A stretch of 64,000 nt of DNA from Pyxidicoccus sp. MSG2. GTDB lineage: Bacteria; Myxococcota; Myxococcia; Myxococcales; Myxococcaceae. Shown here piece after piece: positions 27,279-36,507 of the stretch. Location: positions 9,132,001 through 9,196,000 of the forward strand of contig NZ_JAPNKC010000001.1 in the NCBI RefSeq assembly GCF_026626705.1, given 5' to 3'. Each line of letters opens with the position of its first letter. The first letter of the stretch is position 1. The notes beneath the pieces were generated by a model. The model did no database searches, was not told the origin of the DNA, and saw only the letters and a list, made by a program, of their open reading frames with translations. The position numbers and the translations under genes are program-made.

Positions 27279-28214
27279 ATGACGGAACGCGCCCACCGCC
27301 GCCAGGCGGAGCCCCACCTCGCTCCGGTGCCCGACGCCTGCTACCTGTGCAAGGGAGCCCGGCTGCGGATGAAGTTCCCCGCCCGCGGCGGTGGAGAGCC
27401 CGAGGGCGCGGCGGCCTACAACTGCACCTCCTTCGGCCACCGGAGCCACCCGCCTATCTGGGAATGCAAGGACTGCGGGATGCTCTTCCAGTGGCCCATG
27501 CGCTCGGCGCAGGAGCTGCTGTCGGCGTACCAGGGCGTGGAGGACCCGCTGTATGTGGCGGAGAAGGAGAACCGCTACCACACGTTCCGCAAGGTGGTGC
27601 GGGCGCTGGGGCCGCCGCTGGGGCGGACGCTGCTCGACGTGGGCGCCTACTGCGGCTACTTCCTGGACGTGGCGCGCGAGGCCGGCTTCCGCGCGGAGGG
27701 GCTGGAGCTGTCGCGCTGGGCGGCGGGGCACGCGCGCTCGCTGGGCTTCACCGTGCACGGGGTTCCGCTGGCGGAGCTGGCGGCGCGGGGCGTCCAGTAC
27801 GACGTGGTGACGCTGTGGGACGTGGTGGAGCACTTCGCGGACCCGCGCGCCGAGCTGGAGGCCGCGTTCCGGCTGGTGCGCCCCGGCGGCCGCATCTACC
27901 TGTCCACCATCGACGCGGGCAGCCTCGTGGCCCGGGTGTTGGGGGGCCAGTGGCCGTGGCTGATGGACATGCACCTGTTCTATTTCGGCCGGCCCACCCT
28001 GGCGACGCTGCTGGAAGAAGTGGGCTTCCACGTGAAGGACACGCGGACGTACACGCACATCATCTCCGCGGACTACCTGCTGCGGAAGGTGGGGGCGAGC
28101 TTCCGTCCCGCGGCGCCGGCGCTGGAGCTGGCCCGGCGCGTGGTGCCGGGGGCGTGGGCCATTCCGTTCAACCTGGGCGACAACATGCTGATGGCCGCCG
28201 AGCGGCCAGCCTGA
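27279..28214 (+). CDS. Class I SAM-dependent methyltransferase with N-terminal zinc ribbon
   Basis: A 311-residue protein. Two Cys pairs (CYLC near residue 22 and ECKDCGMLFQWP near 65) form a likely zinc ribbon, common in sugar C-methyltransferases and related surface-polysaccharide enzymes. The methyltransferase core has TLLDVGAYCGYFLDVAREAG (SAM motif I), YDVVTLWDVVEHFADP and LVRPGGRIYLST. The ATG at 27279 follows a GC-rich segment without a clear Shine-Dalgarno. It is followed after 12 bases by a large membrane protein and lies next to glycosyltransferases, so a role in surface-glycan modification is likely. The acceptor cannot be read. Confidence 0.82.
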   Translation: MTERAHRRQAEPHLAPVPDACYLCKGARLRMKFPARGGGEPEGAAAYNCTSFGHRSHPPIWECKDCGMLFQWPMRSAQELLSAYQGVEDPLYVAEKENRYHTFRKVVRALGPPLGRTLLDVGAYCGYFLDVAREAGFRAEGLELSRWAAGHARSLGFTVHGVPLAELAARGVQYDVVTLWDVVEHFADPRAELEAAFRLVRPGGRIYLSTIDAGSLVARVLGGQWPWLMDMHLFYFGRPTLATLLEEVGFHVKDTRTYTHIISADYLLRKVGASFRPAAPALELARRVVPGAWAIPFNLGDNMLMAAERPA

Positions 28215-28226
28215 CCTCCACCGTCT

Positions 28227-30119
28227 ATGTCCTCACTTCCGCGGCGGGTGCTCCACCCGCTGGTGCTGCTGGCGTTCTCGCTGCTGTCCGCGTTCCACAC
28301 CTGGCCGCTGCTGTCGAAGCTGAAGGGCCACGTCGCGGGCGGGCGCGAGGACGTGCTGATGAACATGTGGCACCTCTGGTGGATGCGTCAGGCCACGTGG
28401 GTGGAGCCGCAGAACCCCTTCTTCACGCCGCTCTTGCACTGGCCGCTGGGGGCGGAGCTGTACTGGCACACGCTGTCGCCCGCGAAGACGCTGTGGGGCG
28501 TGGTGCTGCTGCCCTTCATGCACGTGGAGACGGCCTACAACCTTGTCCTCTTCGGCACCTTCGTGCTGACGGGGTACACGGCGTGGCTGCTGCTGGATTA
28601 TCTCCTGACGCGTGCGGGCTTCGCTCCCGGGCTGGCGGCGGTGGCCGCGCTGGCGGGCGCGTGCGTGTTCAACTTCTCGCGCTACCACCTCAGCCACTCG
28701 ATTGCGCACCTCAACCTGTCCGCGCTGGAGGGCATCCCCCTCTACCTGTACTTCTTCCTGCGCTGGCTGGACGAGGGCAAGCGCAAGTGGCTCGTGGGCG
28801 TGGCGCTGGCCGCGCTCTACACGCTGCTGTGTGACTATTACTACCTGCTCTACATCGCGCTCTTCTCCTTCCTCTGGGTGGTGGCGGAGCGCTGGCGTCG
28901 CGGGCCCCTGCTGTCGCTGGATACGCTGAAGGACCCGGGCATGCGCCGGGCGGGCCTGGCGGCGCTGGCGGCGGGCCTGGCGTGCATACCGCCGGTGGTG
29001 CCGCTGCTCCTGCATGCCTTCCCCGCGCCGCTGGCCATCCACCACGGGGACTCCGACTACTTCACCGACCTGTACGCCTTCTTCCTCCCGGACACGCTGT
29101 CAGGCTGGGTGGAGTCGATGCCGGACTGGGCCCGGGAATTCTCCGTGGGGGTGGTGCGCGGGAAGATGGCGAGCAACGCGGAGGAGGCGGGCACCTTCCT
29201 CGGATGGCTCACGCCGCTGCTGGCCGCCTTCGCGCTCTGGCGCGGCGTGCCTGACGGGCGGCGCTGGGCGGGGCTGGGGCTGGGCTTCGCGGTGCTGTCC
29301 ATGGGCACGGTGCTGAACATCGGCCTCGCCGACAGGCTGTCTCCGGTGGTGTTGCTGCTCGTCGTGACGCTCGTGGTGGCGTGGGCGCCGGCGTGGCGCG
29401 GGCGCTCGTGGCACCGGGACGTGGTGGTGCTGCTGGGCCTGTGCACGCTGCTGTCGTCGCTGACGCCGCTCACCGCCTTCGAGCAGCCGCTGCTGGTGCA
29501 GGTGCCCATGCCCTACGTGGTGTTCAAGCACGTGGTGCCGCTGTTCTCCCGCGGCGGCATGCCGGTGCGCTTCGAGCTGCTCACCACGCTGGCGCTGAGC
29601 GTCCTCGTCGCCTTCGCGGCGGCGCACCTGGGGCGCATGGTGTCCCAGCGCAACGCGGCGGCGGGTCTGGGCGTGGCGCTGGGCGTGGCGCTGGTGCCGA
29701 ACGTGGAGTACCTCGGCAAGCCGTTTCCCATGCCGGAGCTGCCGAGGCTGCCGCCCGTGTTCGACGAGATTCGCTTCGCGCCCATGCCGGCGGCCGTCTT
29801 CACGGACAACGTGCTGGGGCAGTGGGAGCAGATCTACCACCAGAAGCCGGTGTCCTTCGCGCGCCTGTCACGGCTGCCGGTGCGCGAGGCGGGCATGCTG
29901 GAGCAGCGCATCTTCCGCGCGCTGGAAGGACTCAATGGCGTGGCGGGGAAGGTGTCTCCGGAGGAGCGCGAGGAGATGCGCCGCTTCCTGAAGGACAACC
30001 ACTTCCGCTGGTACGTCACGCACTTCAACCACCCGATGCGGCACCGCTTCGTGGTGGAGGAGCTGGGCGGAGAGCTGGCGTACCAGGACGGCTACGTCAC
30101 CGTGTACCGCTTCCCGTGA
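28227..30119 (+). CDS. Polytopic membrane protein, GT-C-like
   Basis: A 630-residue protein with about a dozen hydrophobic segments and a soluble C-terminal tail of about 110 residues. An early loop contains GGREDVLMNMWHLWWMRQA, with an acidic residue followed by Asn and paired Trp, similar to the first periplasmic loop of GT-C-fold glycosyltransferases and related YfhO-like proteins that use lipid-linked sugars. Its position directly after a methyltransferase and opposite a dolichyl-phosphate-glucosyltransferase-like GT2 gene supports glycan transfer at the periplasmic face. No close family name can be assigned. It converges with the GT2 gene, overlapping it by 23 bases. Confidence 0.7.
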   Translation: MSSLPRRVLHPLVLLAFSLLSAFHTWPLLSKLKGHVAGGREDVLMNMWHLWWMRQATWVEPQNPFFTPLLHWPLGAELYWHTLSPAKTLWGVVLLPFMHVETAYNLVLFGTFVLTGYTAWLLLDYLLTRAGFAPGLAAVAALAGACVFNFSRYHLSHSIAHLNLSALEGIPLYLYFFLRWLDEGKRKWLVGVALAALYTLLCDYYYLLYIALFSFLWVVAERWRRGPLLSLDTLKDPGMRRAGLAALAAGLACIPPVVPLLLHAFPAPLAIHHGDSDYFTDLYAFFLPDTLSGWVESMPDWAREFSVGVVRGKMASNAEEAGTFLGWLTPLLAAFALWRGVPDGRRWAGLGLGFAVLSMGTVLNIGLADRLSPVVLLLVVTLVVAWAPAWRGRSWHRDVVVLLGLCTLLSSLTPLTAFEQPLLVQVPMPYVVFKHVVPLFSRGGMPVRFELLTTLALSVLVAFAAAHLGRMVSQRNAAAGLGVALGVALVPNVEYLGKPFPMPELPRLPPVFDEIRFAPMPAAVFTDNVLGQWEQIYHQKPVSFARLSRLPVREAGMLEQRIFRALEGLNGVAGKVSPEEREEMRRFLKDNHFRWYVTHFNHPMRHRFVVEELGGELAYQDGYVTVYRFP

Positions 30120-30936
30120 CGCTGGCGGGCAGGGACTCCTGCTCCGAGCGCGGCGCGGGGGCGGGGAGGGACAGCCGCTCCAGCCTGCGCCGGAGCTGGA
30201 GCAGGCCCCAGAACATGCGCAGCCCGTCCAGGCCGGGGATGACCTTGGAGCCGCCGAAGTCCTCCCAGTCGATGGGGACTTCCAGCGCGCGGGCGCCCTG
30301 ACGCTTGAGCAGCGCGAGCAGCTCGATGTCCAGCAGCCAGCGCTCCTCGCGCAGTACGTCCAGCAGCGGGCGCAGCAGGGAGGCGCGGATGAGCTTCACG
30401 CCACATTGGGTGTCGTAGAAGTGCAGGCCGAAGTTGGCGTCCGTCAGCGTGGCGAAGACGCGCCCCTGCAGATGACGGTGGAGGTTGCGCACCACGCGGC
30501 GGCCGGCCATGAGGATGCGCGAGCCGGCAATCACGTCCGTGTCCCGGCCGGCGGCGGAGACCGTCATCTCCACGAGCCGGTGGAGCTCCTCCGCGCTGAT
30601 GGCGCCGTCCGCGTCCACGAAGCCCAGCCACGTGGCGCCGGGCGAGGCGCCGCGCCAGCCCAGCCGGATGGCCGAGCCCTTGCCCTGGTTGCGCGGGGCG
30701 GCCACGTAGGTGAAGCGGTGGTGGGCGCCCTTCGCGGCGAGCCGGGCCCGGGCTTCTTCCACGCACGCACGCTGGAGCGTGGCGTGCTCGGGGCGGCTGC
30801 CGTCGTCCACGACGACGAACTCCACCGGCGGGGCGGGGCGCTCCAGGAAGACGCGCGTCAGCTCTCCCACGAAGCGGGGCAGGCGCTGGCCCTCGTTGTA
30901 GGCGGGGATGACCACGCTGATGACAGGCTCGTCCAC
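30097..30936 (-). CDS. GT2 glycosyltransferase, dolichyl-phosphate-glucosyltransferase type
   Basis: A 279-residue GT-A enzyme starting at GTG 30936. Motifs: ISVVIPAYNEGQRLPRFV, EFVVVDDGSRPEH (nucleotide-sugar Asp), NQGKGSAIRLGW, TWLGFVDADGAISAEEL (DxD-like), AGSRI, and NFGLHFYDTQCGVKLIRASL, the last a hallmark of the DPG/DPM synthase group. It lacks transmembrane segments at the C terminus, so it would act at the cytoplasmic face. It probably forms polyprenyl-phosphate-sugar for a GT-C enzyme, and the convergent membrane protein at 28227 is a natural candidate partner. That pairing is inference. The start lacks a strong ribosome-binding site. Confidence 0.85.
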   Translation of the reverse strand: MDEPVISVVIPAYNEGQRLPRFVGELTRVFLERPAPPVEFVVVDDGSRPEHATLQRACVEEARARLAAKGAHHRFTYVAAPRNQGKGSAIRLGWRGASPGATWLGFVDADGAISAEELHRLVEMTVSAAGRDTDVIAGSRILMAGRRVVRNLHRHLQGRVFATLTDANFGLHFYDTQCGVKLIRASLLRPLLDVLREERWLLDIELLALLKRQGARALEVPIDWEDFGGSKVIPGLDGLRMFWGLLQLRRRLERLSLPAPAPRSEQESLPASVTGSGTR

Positions 30937-31123
30937 CCGGCCGGTTTGTCATGCGGTAGGCGGGGTCGTCAATGCGAGCCATCGACGCCCGTGCGCGGGC
31001 GGCGGCGTCCCCATGGATGGGGAGCCGCGTTGCCCGGCGTGCAGGGGAGCCTGCGCGAGTTCCTCTTCGAGCTCGTCGAGCCGCACCTGGAGGGGGGAGA
31101 CGGCACGGCGAGGTGACTCCGCA

Positions 31124-32011
31124 CTACTTCCGGCGACCGCGGCGCTTGTCTCCAGCCTTGCGAGGGCGCTGGCCCGCCGGCCCTGTCGAAGGGCCGGGCG
31201 TCTCGGGGCGAGCCCGGGGCGTGCCTCCCTGCGCGCGAGGCTGCTGACCCTCTGCGCCCCGGGTGTGGCGAGGCTGGGGGAGCACCTGCGCTTGTGTCGG
31301 AGTCGGCTGGGTGCGGCTGGCAGGCGGCGACTTCGACGCGGGCGAGGACTTCGCTCGGGGCGAGGGCCTGGTGGATGGAGCCTCGGTGCGGGCCGGCCTG
31401 GAGGACGGAGCGGAACCGAGGGGCGCTCGCGCGGCGGATGCGGAGGGCGGAGCCGGTGCGTGCTTTACCGCCGCGGCCGCCTCGACGGTTCGCGGGGCTC
31501 GCTCCGCGGGTGCGGTCGGCTTCGCGGAGGACTCCCTCGCCACCGAGGCAGGCTGCTCGGACGCGGCCTTCGCGATGGCCGGAACGGGCCGGTCATCCCC
31601 GGGCGGCCTGCCGCCACCGCTGCCCCGGGCGCGCAGTTCCTCCACCTCGCGCCGCAGGCGAATCACCTCGGCGGAGAGCTGCGCGTACGAGTCGCGCACG
31701 TGCCCGTTGAAGACGCGCTGCCTTCCGAGCGCCTCGTTGATGAACACCTGGCACGACTTGCGGAAGGCCCACTTGGCCACCAGCACGAGCTGGCCCGCGC
31801 CGCCCCGGTGCGTGTGCAGCGGCAGCGCGCGCGTGGCGTCCGCGTTCTCCTCCAGCGCGTGCAGGTTGAACGTCAGCGGCTCCACCCGGGGCTCCACGCC
31901 CTCGGGGGGCACCTCCAGCGGCTCCGACGTGGGGAGGCCGCGCGTGCGCAGGCGCTCCTCGATTCGGGAGATGAGCTCCCGCGCGGGAATGTCGCGTCCC
32001 AGCAGCTTCAT
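31124..32011 (-). CDS. Coiled-coil protein with basic low-complexity tail, glycan cluster
   Basis: A 295-residue protein of unknown function. Residues 1-130 are ordered: RDIPARELISRIEERLRTRG, a middle part with LPLHTHRGGAGQLVLVAKWA, then FNGHVRDSYAQLSAEVIRLR running into REVEELRARG, a probable coiled coil. Stretches like this precede methyltransferase or glycosyltransferase domains in O-antigen proteins, but here no enzyme domain follows. Residues 135-295 are a disordered Ala/Pro/Ser/Arg-rich, strongly basic tail ending KAGDKRRGRRK. Its ATG overlaps the stop of the double GT4 gene by 4 bases, so a partner or scaffold role for that enzyme is likely. Confidence 0.6.
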   Translation of the reverse strand: MKLLGRDIPARELISRIEERLRTRGLPTSEPLEVPPEGVEPRVEPLTFNLHALEENADATRALPLHTHRGGAGQLVLVAKWAFRKSCQVFINEALGRQRVFNGHVRDSYAQLSAEVIRLRREVEELRARGSGGGRPPGDDRPVPAIAKAASEQPASVARESSAKPTAPAERAPRTVEAAAAVKHAPAPPSASAARAPLGSAPSSRPARTEAPSTRPSPRAKSSPASKSPPASRTQPTPTQAQVLPQPRHTRGAEGQQPRAQGGTPRARPETPGPSTGPAGQRPRKAGDKRRGRRK

Positions 32012-34245
32012 TGGCGATTCTCCTCGAGGATGCGCTCCAGCTCCTCACGGTAGGCCGCCACCACCTGTGGCCAGCCCTGCTTCTTCACGTACGCCAGGCC
32101 CTTCTTCCCCAGGGGCGACCGTTGCTCGCCCACCTCGCGCAGGCCCTTGATGAACGACTCCAGGTCCGTGTACGTCCGGCCCGCCCCGCTGCGCTCCACC
32201 TGGCCCACCAGCACGTCCGAGCGCCCGTTCACCAGCACCGGCGTGCCCTGCGCGAAGGCCTCCAGCGTCAGCAGCGACAGGCTCTCGTACCGGGACGGCA
32301 CCACCACCGCCAGCGCCCCGGCCAGTGCGTCGTGTTTGTCCTGCTCTTCGATGCGGCCCAGGTAGCGCACGCCCTCGCCGGACAGCTCCATGTTGGTGTC
32401 GCCCGCGAGCACCAGGTCCGGCGCATCCGCGTACCGCTGCTTCAGCGCCCGGTGGTACTCGAGCAATTCCCCCACGCCCTTGCCCGGCTCCTGCCGCCCC
32501 ACATAGAGCAGGTAGTGCTTGTGGATGCCGTGCTTCTCGCGGAAGCGCGCGCCGTCCGCCTCGGGCCGGTCCACGCCCACGCCCACCACCCGCGTCCGCG
32601 CGTGGTTGGGGAAGTACTTCTCGATGATGGTCAGCTCCTCCGGCGTGAGGCAGAGGAGGGCGCGCGGGCGCTCGAAGACGTCTTTGTACAACCCGAAGCG
32701 GACGGGCGACTCGTCGTGCGTGGTGGGCACCAGCAGTGCCCGGTCCGCCACCAGCGGCAGGCCCCACACCGTGGGCGCGTAGAGGTACGTGAAGAACAGG
32801 TAGCCGTCGTACGCGTCGCGCCTGGTGGCCAGGTGGTTCAGCAGCCCCGGGCACAGCGGGCCCTGCTCCGCTACCCACTGCTCCTCGCGCAGCCGCTCGT
32901 TGGGCTTGTCGAACACCTGCCGCGACAGCCCGTTGAAGCCCCGGATGTTGCGCGCCCGCGTCGACGGGAAGCGCAGCACCTTGATGCCGTCCACCTCATC
33001 GGGCCCGGGCGGGAAGACATTCTCCCAGGACAGGTGGTTCTTCGCGCACGTGGTCAGCACCGTGAGGTCCCAGTGCGGGGCCATATGCTCGGCCACCTGC
33101 GCGGCCAGCTTCTCCGCGCCGCCCGTCACCTCGCCGTAGCGCTGCACCACCAGCGCCACGCGCGGGCGCTTCGGCACCGTGCGCGGGCGCGGCGCGGGCG
33201 GAGCCAGGAACCCGTCCAGCGCGCGGGAGAGGGCGAGCTGCGCGGACGCAGCGGAGAAGTGCTCCAGCCGGCGCATCTGCCCGGCGATGACAGGCTCGCG
33301 CAAGGACAGGTCCTCGCTCAGGTCCACCGCGAGCTCGGCCAGGAAGGCGAAGCGCTTCTGGTCGAAGGCCACCCCCGCGCCGCCGAGCGTCTCCGGCACC
33401 GCCGCCGCCGCGTATGCCAGCACCGGCACCTCGGCCGACATGGCCTCGATGAGCGGGACGCCGAAGCCCTCGTGCTCGCTCATGGAGACGAAGACGGACG
33501 CGGAGCGGTACGCCGCCACGAGCTGCGCGTGGCTCAGCCGCCCCAGGAAGTGCACGCCACTCAGGCCCTTCGCTTCACGCTGGAGCGCCTTGAAGTAGCG
33601 GCTGCCCGGCTCGTACCCGCCCACCATCAACAGTCGCGCCTGAGGTCGCAGCCGCAGCAGTTCGCGGTGCAGGGTGATGAGGTCCTCGAAGCGCTTGTGC
33701 GGCATCACCCGGCTGACGCCCAGCAGCACCGGGCCGGGGCCGGCGAGCTGTCGCAGCATCTTCGGGTCCGCGTTGTCCCGGCTGAAGCGCTCGGGCTCGA
33801 TGAACAGCGGCACGGTGTGGACGTTGCGGTAGCCCGCGGTGCGCAGTTCCGCGGTGTTGAAGTCCGACACGCCGATGGCCACGTCCGCGAAGGGCGCCAT
33901 GGCCGCGAGCTGGGCGCGCCCCGCCACCAGCGCATCCGCCAGCGGCAGGCCCGTGTAGAAGCGCGCGGGGCTGATGTTGTGGAACACCACGCCCCGGCGG
34001 CAGGGCAGGTGCATCAGCCGGCTGCTCAGCGGCGAGGCGATGCCGTGGTGATAGAGGACCAGGTCTTCGGGCTCGGGCCGCAGCGCGGAGGCGGGGCTGG
34101 CAAGACCCTCCAGGCCCGCGCCCAGCTCGTCCGCGTACAGCGCGCCCGCGTGGCCCATGCGACGCAGCAGCAGTTGGAGGTGCAGCGCGGCCTGCCCGGT
34201 GGCGTCGCCGGGGACGAAGCTCGGTATCAACTGGTGGATCGCCAT
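32008..34245 (-). CDS. Tandem GT4 glycosyltransferase (two fused domains)
   Basis: A 745-residue protein with two complete GT-B units. Domain 1 (about 1-350) has VLLGVSRVMPHKRFEDLI and the C-terminal donor site SMSEHEGFGVPLIEAM. A Pro/Arg linker follows (about 351-365). Domain 2 (about 366-745) begins PRVALVVQRYGEVTGGAEKL and has LLYVGRQEPGKGVGELL and VVPSRYESLSLLTLEAFAQG. Both carry the E-x7-E donor motif (EHEGFGVPLIE and ESLSLLTLE). Two domains allow two sequential sugar additions or a processive linkage. The ATG at 34245 gives the typical MAIHQLIPSF opening; an upstream extension is shadow sequence. It is divergent from another GT4 gene only 30 bases away. Confidence 0.88.
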   Translation of the reverse strand: MAIHQLIPSFVPGDATGQAALHLQLLLRRMGHAGALYADELGAGLEGLASPASALRPEPEDLVLYHHGIASPLSSRLMHLPCRRGVVFHNISPARFYTGLPLADALVAGRAQLAAMAPFADVAIGVSDFNTAELRTAGYRNVHTVPLFIEPERFSRDNADPKMLRQLAGPGPVLLGVSRVMPHKRFEDLITLHRELLRLRPQARLLMVGGYEPGSRYFKALQREAKGLSGVHFLGRLSHAQLVAAYRSASVFVSMSEHEGFGVPLIEAMSAEVPVLAYAAAAVPETLGGAGVAFDQKRFAFLAELAVDLSEDLSLREPVIAGQMRRLEHFSAASAQLALSRALDGFLAPPAPRPRTVPKRPRVALVVQRYGEVTGGAEKLAAQVAEHMAPHWDLTVLTTCAKNHLSWENVFPPGPDEVDGIKVLRFPSTRARNIRGFNGLSRQVFDKPNERLREEQWVAEQGPLCPGLLNHLATRRDAYDGYLFFTYLYAPTVWGLPLVADRALLVPTTHDESPVRFGLYKDVFERPRALLCLTPEELTIIEKYFPNHARTRVVGVGVDRPEADGARFREKHGIHKHYLLYVGRQEPGKGVGELLEYHRALKQRYADAPDLVLAGDTNMELSGEGVRYLGRIEEQDKHDALAGALAVVVPSRYESLSLLTLEAFAQGTPVLVNGRSDVLVGQVERSGAGRTYTDLESFIKGLREVGEQRSPLGKKGLAYVKKQGWPQVVAAYREELERILEENRQ

Positions 34246-34275
34246 GCGCGCCCTGCCTATCACACGAGTCGTGCT

Positions 34276-35379
34276 ATGAGGCGCACCGTGTCCACCGGCC
34301 CCATCGCCTTCGACGCGACGCTCTGGGACGAGCCCACCACCGGCATCGGCCTGTACACCCGTTGTCTTTCCTCCGCCCTGGAAGGCCTGGACGTGCGCCT
34401 GGAGAAGGTTGGCGCGCACGGCTCCGGCGAGCACCCCCGCGGCGACGTGGGCCGCACCTCGTGGACGCTCGGCCGGCTGCCCCGGGTGCTCCAGCGCCTG
34501 AGCGCGCCGCTCTACCACGCGCACGGCAACTTCAACCTCCCGCTCACCCGCGTGTCAGGCACCGCCTACGTGCTCACGGTGCATGATCTGATTCCGCTGC
34601 TGATGCGGGAGACGGTGTCCACCGCGTTCCGCTGGCAGTTCCGCCTGTGGCTGACGCGCAGCGTGTCTCTGGCGGACCGCGTGGTGTGCGTGAGCGAGCG
34701 CACCCGGGACGACCTGCTGGCCCGCATTCCCGAGGCCGAGTCGCGCACCGTGGTGGTGCACAACGGCGTGGACCACGTGCACGCGCCGGTGCTGGATGCC
34801 ATCAGCGTGGACTTCCTGCGCGCGCTGTCACTGCCGAAGGACTACGTGCTCTACGCGGGCTCGCTGGACGTGCGGAAGAACGTGGACCTGGTGCTGGACG
34901 CCATGGAGCGGCTGCGCGAGCGCGGTCGGCCGGTGTCGCTGGTGCTGGCGGGGCAGAGCTGGTTCGGCTCGGGCCGGGTGGAGCGGCGCATCGCCCGGAT
35001 GCGCTCGGAGGGGCATGATCTGCGCTCGCTCGGCTACCAGGCGGACCCGGTGTTCTACGAGCTGATGCGCCGTGCGGCCGTGTTCGTGTTCCCCTCGCGC
35101 TACGAGGGCTTCGGCCTGCCGCCGCTGGAGGCGATGCACCTGGGCACGCCCACCATCGTCTCCAACGCGGGCTCGCTCCCGGAGGTCTGCGGCGACGCGG
35201 CGCTGGCGGTGCGGCCGGACGACGCGGAGGGGCTCGCGCAGTCCATCGAACGCCTGCTGAAGTCGCCCGAGGAGCGGCGGGCCCTGGCGGAGAAGGGCCG
35301 GGCCCGGGCGGCGAGGTTCACCTGGAAGCGGACCGCCGAGGCCACCCTGGCGGCGTACGAGGCCGCGCTCCGGCGTTGA
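34276..35379 (+). CDS. GT4 glycosyltransferase
   Basis: A 367-residue GT-B enzyme, mannosyltransferase-like. The N-terminal acceptor half has FDATLWDEPTTGIGLYTR, the GIG(L)Y glycine motif, and YVLTVHDLIPLLMRET. The donor half has DYVLYAGSLDVRKNVDLVLD and FPSRYEGFGLPPLEAMHLGT with the E-x7-E motif, followed by VSNAGSLPEVCGDAAL. No membrane segment. It probably adds a hexose such as mannose or rhamnose in surface-glycan assembly. Only 30 bases separate its ATG from the divergent tandem GT4 gene, so promoter elements of one or both must lie within the neighbouring coding sequence. Confidence 0.9.
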   Translation: MRRTVSTGPIAFDATLWDEPTTGIGLYTRCLSSALEGLDVRLEKVGAHGSGEHPRGDVGRTSWTLGRLPRVLQRLSAPLYHAHGNFNLPLTRVSGTAYVLTVHDLIPLLMRETVSTAFRWQFRLWLTRSVSLADRVVCVSERTRDDLLARIPEAESRTVVVHNGVDHVHAPVLDAISVDFLRALSLPKDYVLYAGSLDVRKNVDLVLDAMERLRERGRPVSLVLAGQSWFGSGRVERRIARMRSEGHDLRSLGYQADPVFYELMRRAAVFVFPSRYEGFGLPPLEAMHLGTPTIVSNAGSLPEVCGDAALAVRPDDAEGLAQSIERLLKSPEERRALAEKGRARAARFTWKRTAEATLAAYEAALRR

Positions 35380-35414
35380 GGCAGTGACGCGGTCCTGGAA
35401 ACTGGAGGATGCGG

Positions 35415-35948
35415 ATGCGAAGGCTGAGCTGGAGTGGCTTCGTGCTGTTCGGGCTGCTCGCCGGGTGTGCGAGCACGCCGGTGAAGGAGGAGTCGTCGGA
35501 GCCCGCGGCGGAGGAGCGCCGGGAGGCGGAGGGTGGCGAGGAGGCGGAGGAGTCCATCAAGGAGACCACCTCCGAGGAGGGCAAGGCGCCCGTGCAGCCC
35601 ATCGCCGTGACGGCGAATCCGCAGGCGAAGGACCTCATCCGCATCGAGGGCATGCGCATCCTGCGGGGCGTGCTGGACGTGAGCGTGTCCCACGGCGGCG
35701 GCTGCAAGGAGCACACGTACGCGCTGGCCTGGGACGGCACCTTCACTCAAGGCACGGACGGCACGCCCGTGGCGAACCTGGTGCTGGTCCACGACGCGCA
35801 CGAGGACCACTGCAAGGCCATGAAGTACGCGACGCCGCGCTTCGACCTGGCGCCCATCACCCAGGCCTTCCAGCAGAAGTTCGGCAAGGCCACCGGCGCG
35901 GTGGACCTGGCCCTGCCGGGACAGGCCACCCTGCGCTACGAGTTCTGA
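35415..35948 (+). CDS. Lipoprotein, unknown function
   Basis: A 177-residue protein. The ATG at 35415 sits 6 bases after GGAGG, while the ATG at 35409 touches it, so the later one is preferred. The signal MRRLSWSGFVLFGLLAGCAS carries a good lipobox (LLAGC). A Glu-rich acidic linker (about 20-60) follows. The mature domain (about 65-177) has VSVSHGGGCKEHTYALAWDG and VLVHDAHEDHCKAMKYATP, with two Cys and several His, which could be a disulfide or a metal site. The pattern occurs in other predicted myxobacterial lipoproteins, but no function is known to me. It stands between a GT4 gene and the NADAR gene. Confidence 0.72.
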   Translation: MRRLSWSGFVLFGLLAGCASTPVKEESSEPAAEERREAEGGEEAEESIKETTSEEGKAPVQPIAVTANPQAKDLIRIEGMRILRGVLDVSVSHGGGCKEHTYALAWDGTFTQGTDGTPVANLVLVHDAHEDHCKAMKYATPRFDLAPITQAFQQKFGKATGAVDLALPGQATLRYEF

Positions 35949-35969
35949 GCGGCGCGCGAGGCGAAGGCC

Positions 35970-36491
35970 CTACCGCGAGGCGGGGCGGGCCTCGGTGATG
36001 CCCTCCGAGAGCAGGTCCTCACGCAGCTTCGTGAGCACCTTGCCGAGCAGATTCAAGCCCCGCCACTTCGACGGGTCCTGGATGCGCGGGTCCTCCGCGC
36101 CCAGGCCCACGCCCCAGATGCGGTCCAGGGGACTGGCCTCCACCAGTTCCGTGCCCTTCGTGGCCAGCAGCGCCTTCAGTAGCTCCGCGCTCTGGGTGAA
36201 CTTCGCGCGGTTGCCCTCATAGACGATGCGCTCCCGCTCGCGCTCCCACGCGGCGGCGTCGAAGTCACGCACCTTGCGGCCCAGGGCCTTGTGCGTCTTC
36301 GGAGAGGCGGACTTCAGGATGCTCGCCAGCACCTCCGCGTCCCCGAAGAGGCGCGCCTTGCCCGCCATCATGTACTGCTCCGCGCACATGTAGCGCACGC
36401 CCTCCACCATGAAGTCGGACCGGTGCCACTGGGAGAAAGGGGACTCCTCGCGCCAGAAGAAGGTGAACCTGCGCTGCTCGGCTCCGTTCAT
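35970..36491 (-). CDS. NADAR/YbiA-like N-glycosidase
   Basis: A 173-residue cytoplasmic protein. RFTFFWREESPFSQWHRSDF and YMCAEQYMMAGKARLFGD match the NADAR (YbiA) family, as do YEGNRAKFTQSAELLKALLA and LDRIWGVGLGAEDPRIQDPS. Family members hydrolyse N-glycosidic bonds of riboflavin-pathway intermediates, and others remove ADP-ribose from guanine in DNA. No DarT-like toxin or riboflavin gene is adjacent, so the substrate here is open. The ATG at 36491 follows GGGAGGCACGAG. An inverted repeat at 36508-36528 lies just upstream and suggests specific regulation. Divergent from the gene at 36575. Confidence 0.88.
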   Translation of the reverse strand: MNGAEQRRFTFFWREESPFSQWHRSDFMVEGVRYMCAEQYMMAGKARLFGDAEVLASILKSASPKTHKALGRKVRDFDAAAWERERERIVYEGNRAKFTQSAELLKALLATKGTELVEASPLDRIWGVGLGAEDPRIQDPSKWRGLNLLGKVLTKLREDLLSEGITEARPASR

Positions 36492-36507
36492 GTCTCGTGC
36501 CTCCCGC

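Noticed and set aside
30949..31086. Possible 45-codon minus-strand gene starting at GTG 31086 (MRLDELEEELAQ...)
   Set aside because: The first 12 residues look protein-like, but the rest is low-complexity, the ribosome-binding site is weak, and the opposite strand is equally open. Not supported as a gene.
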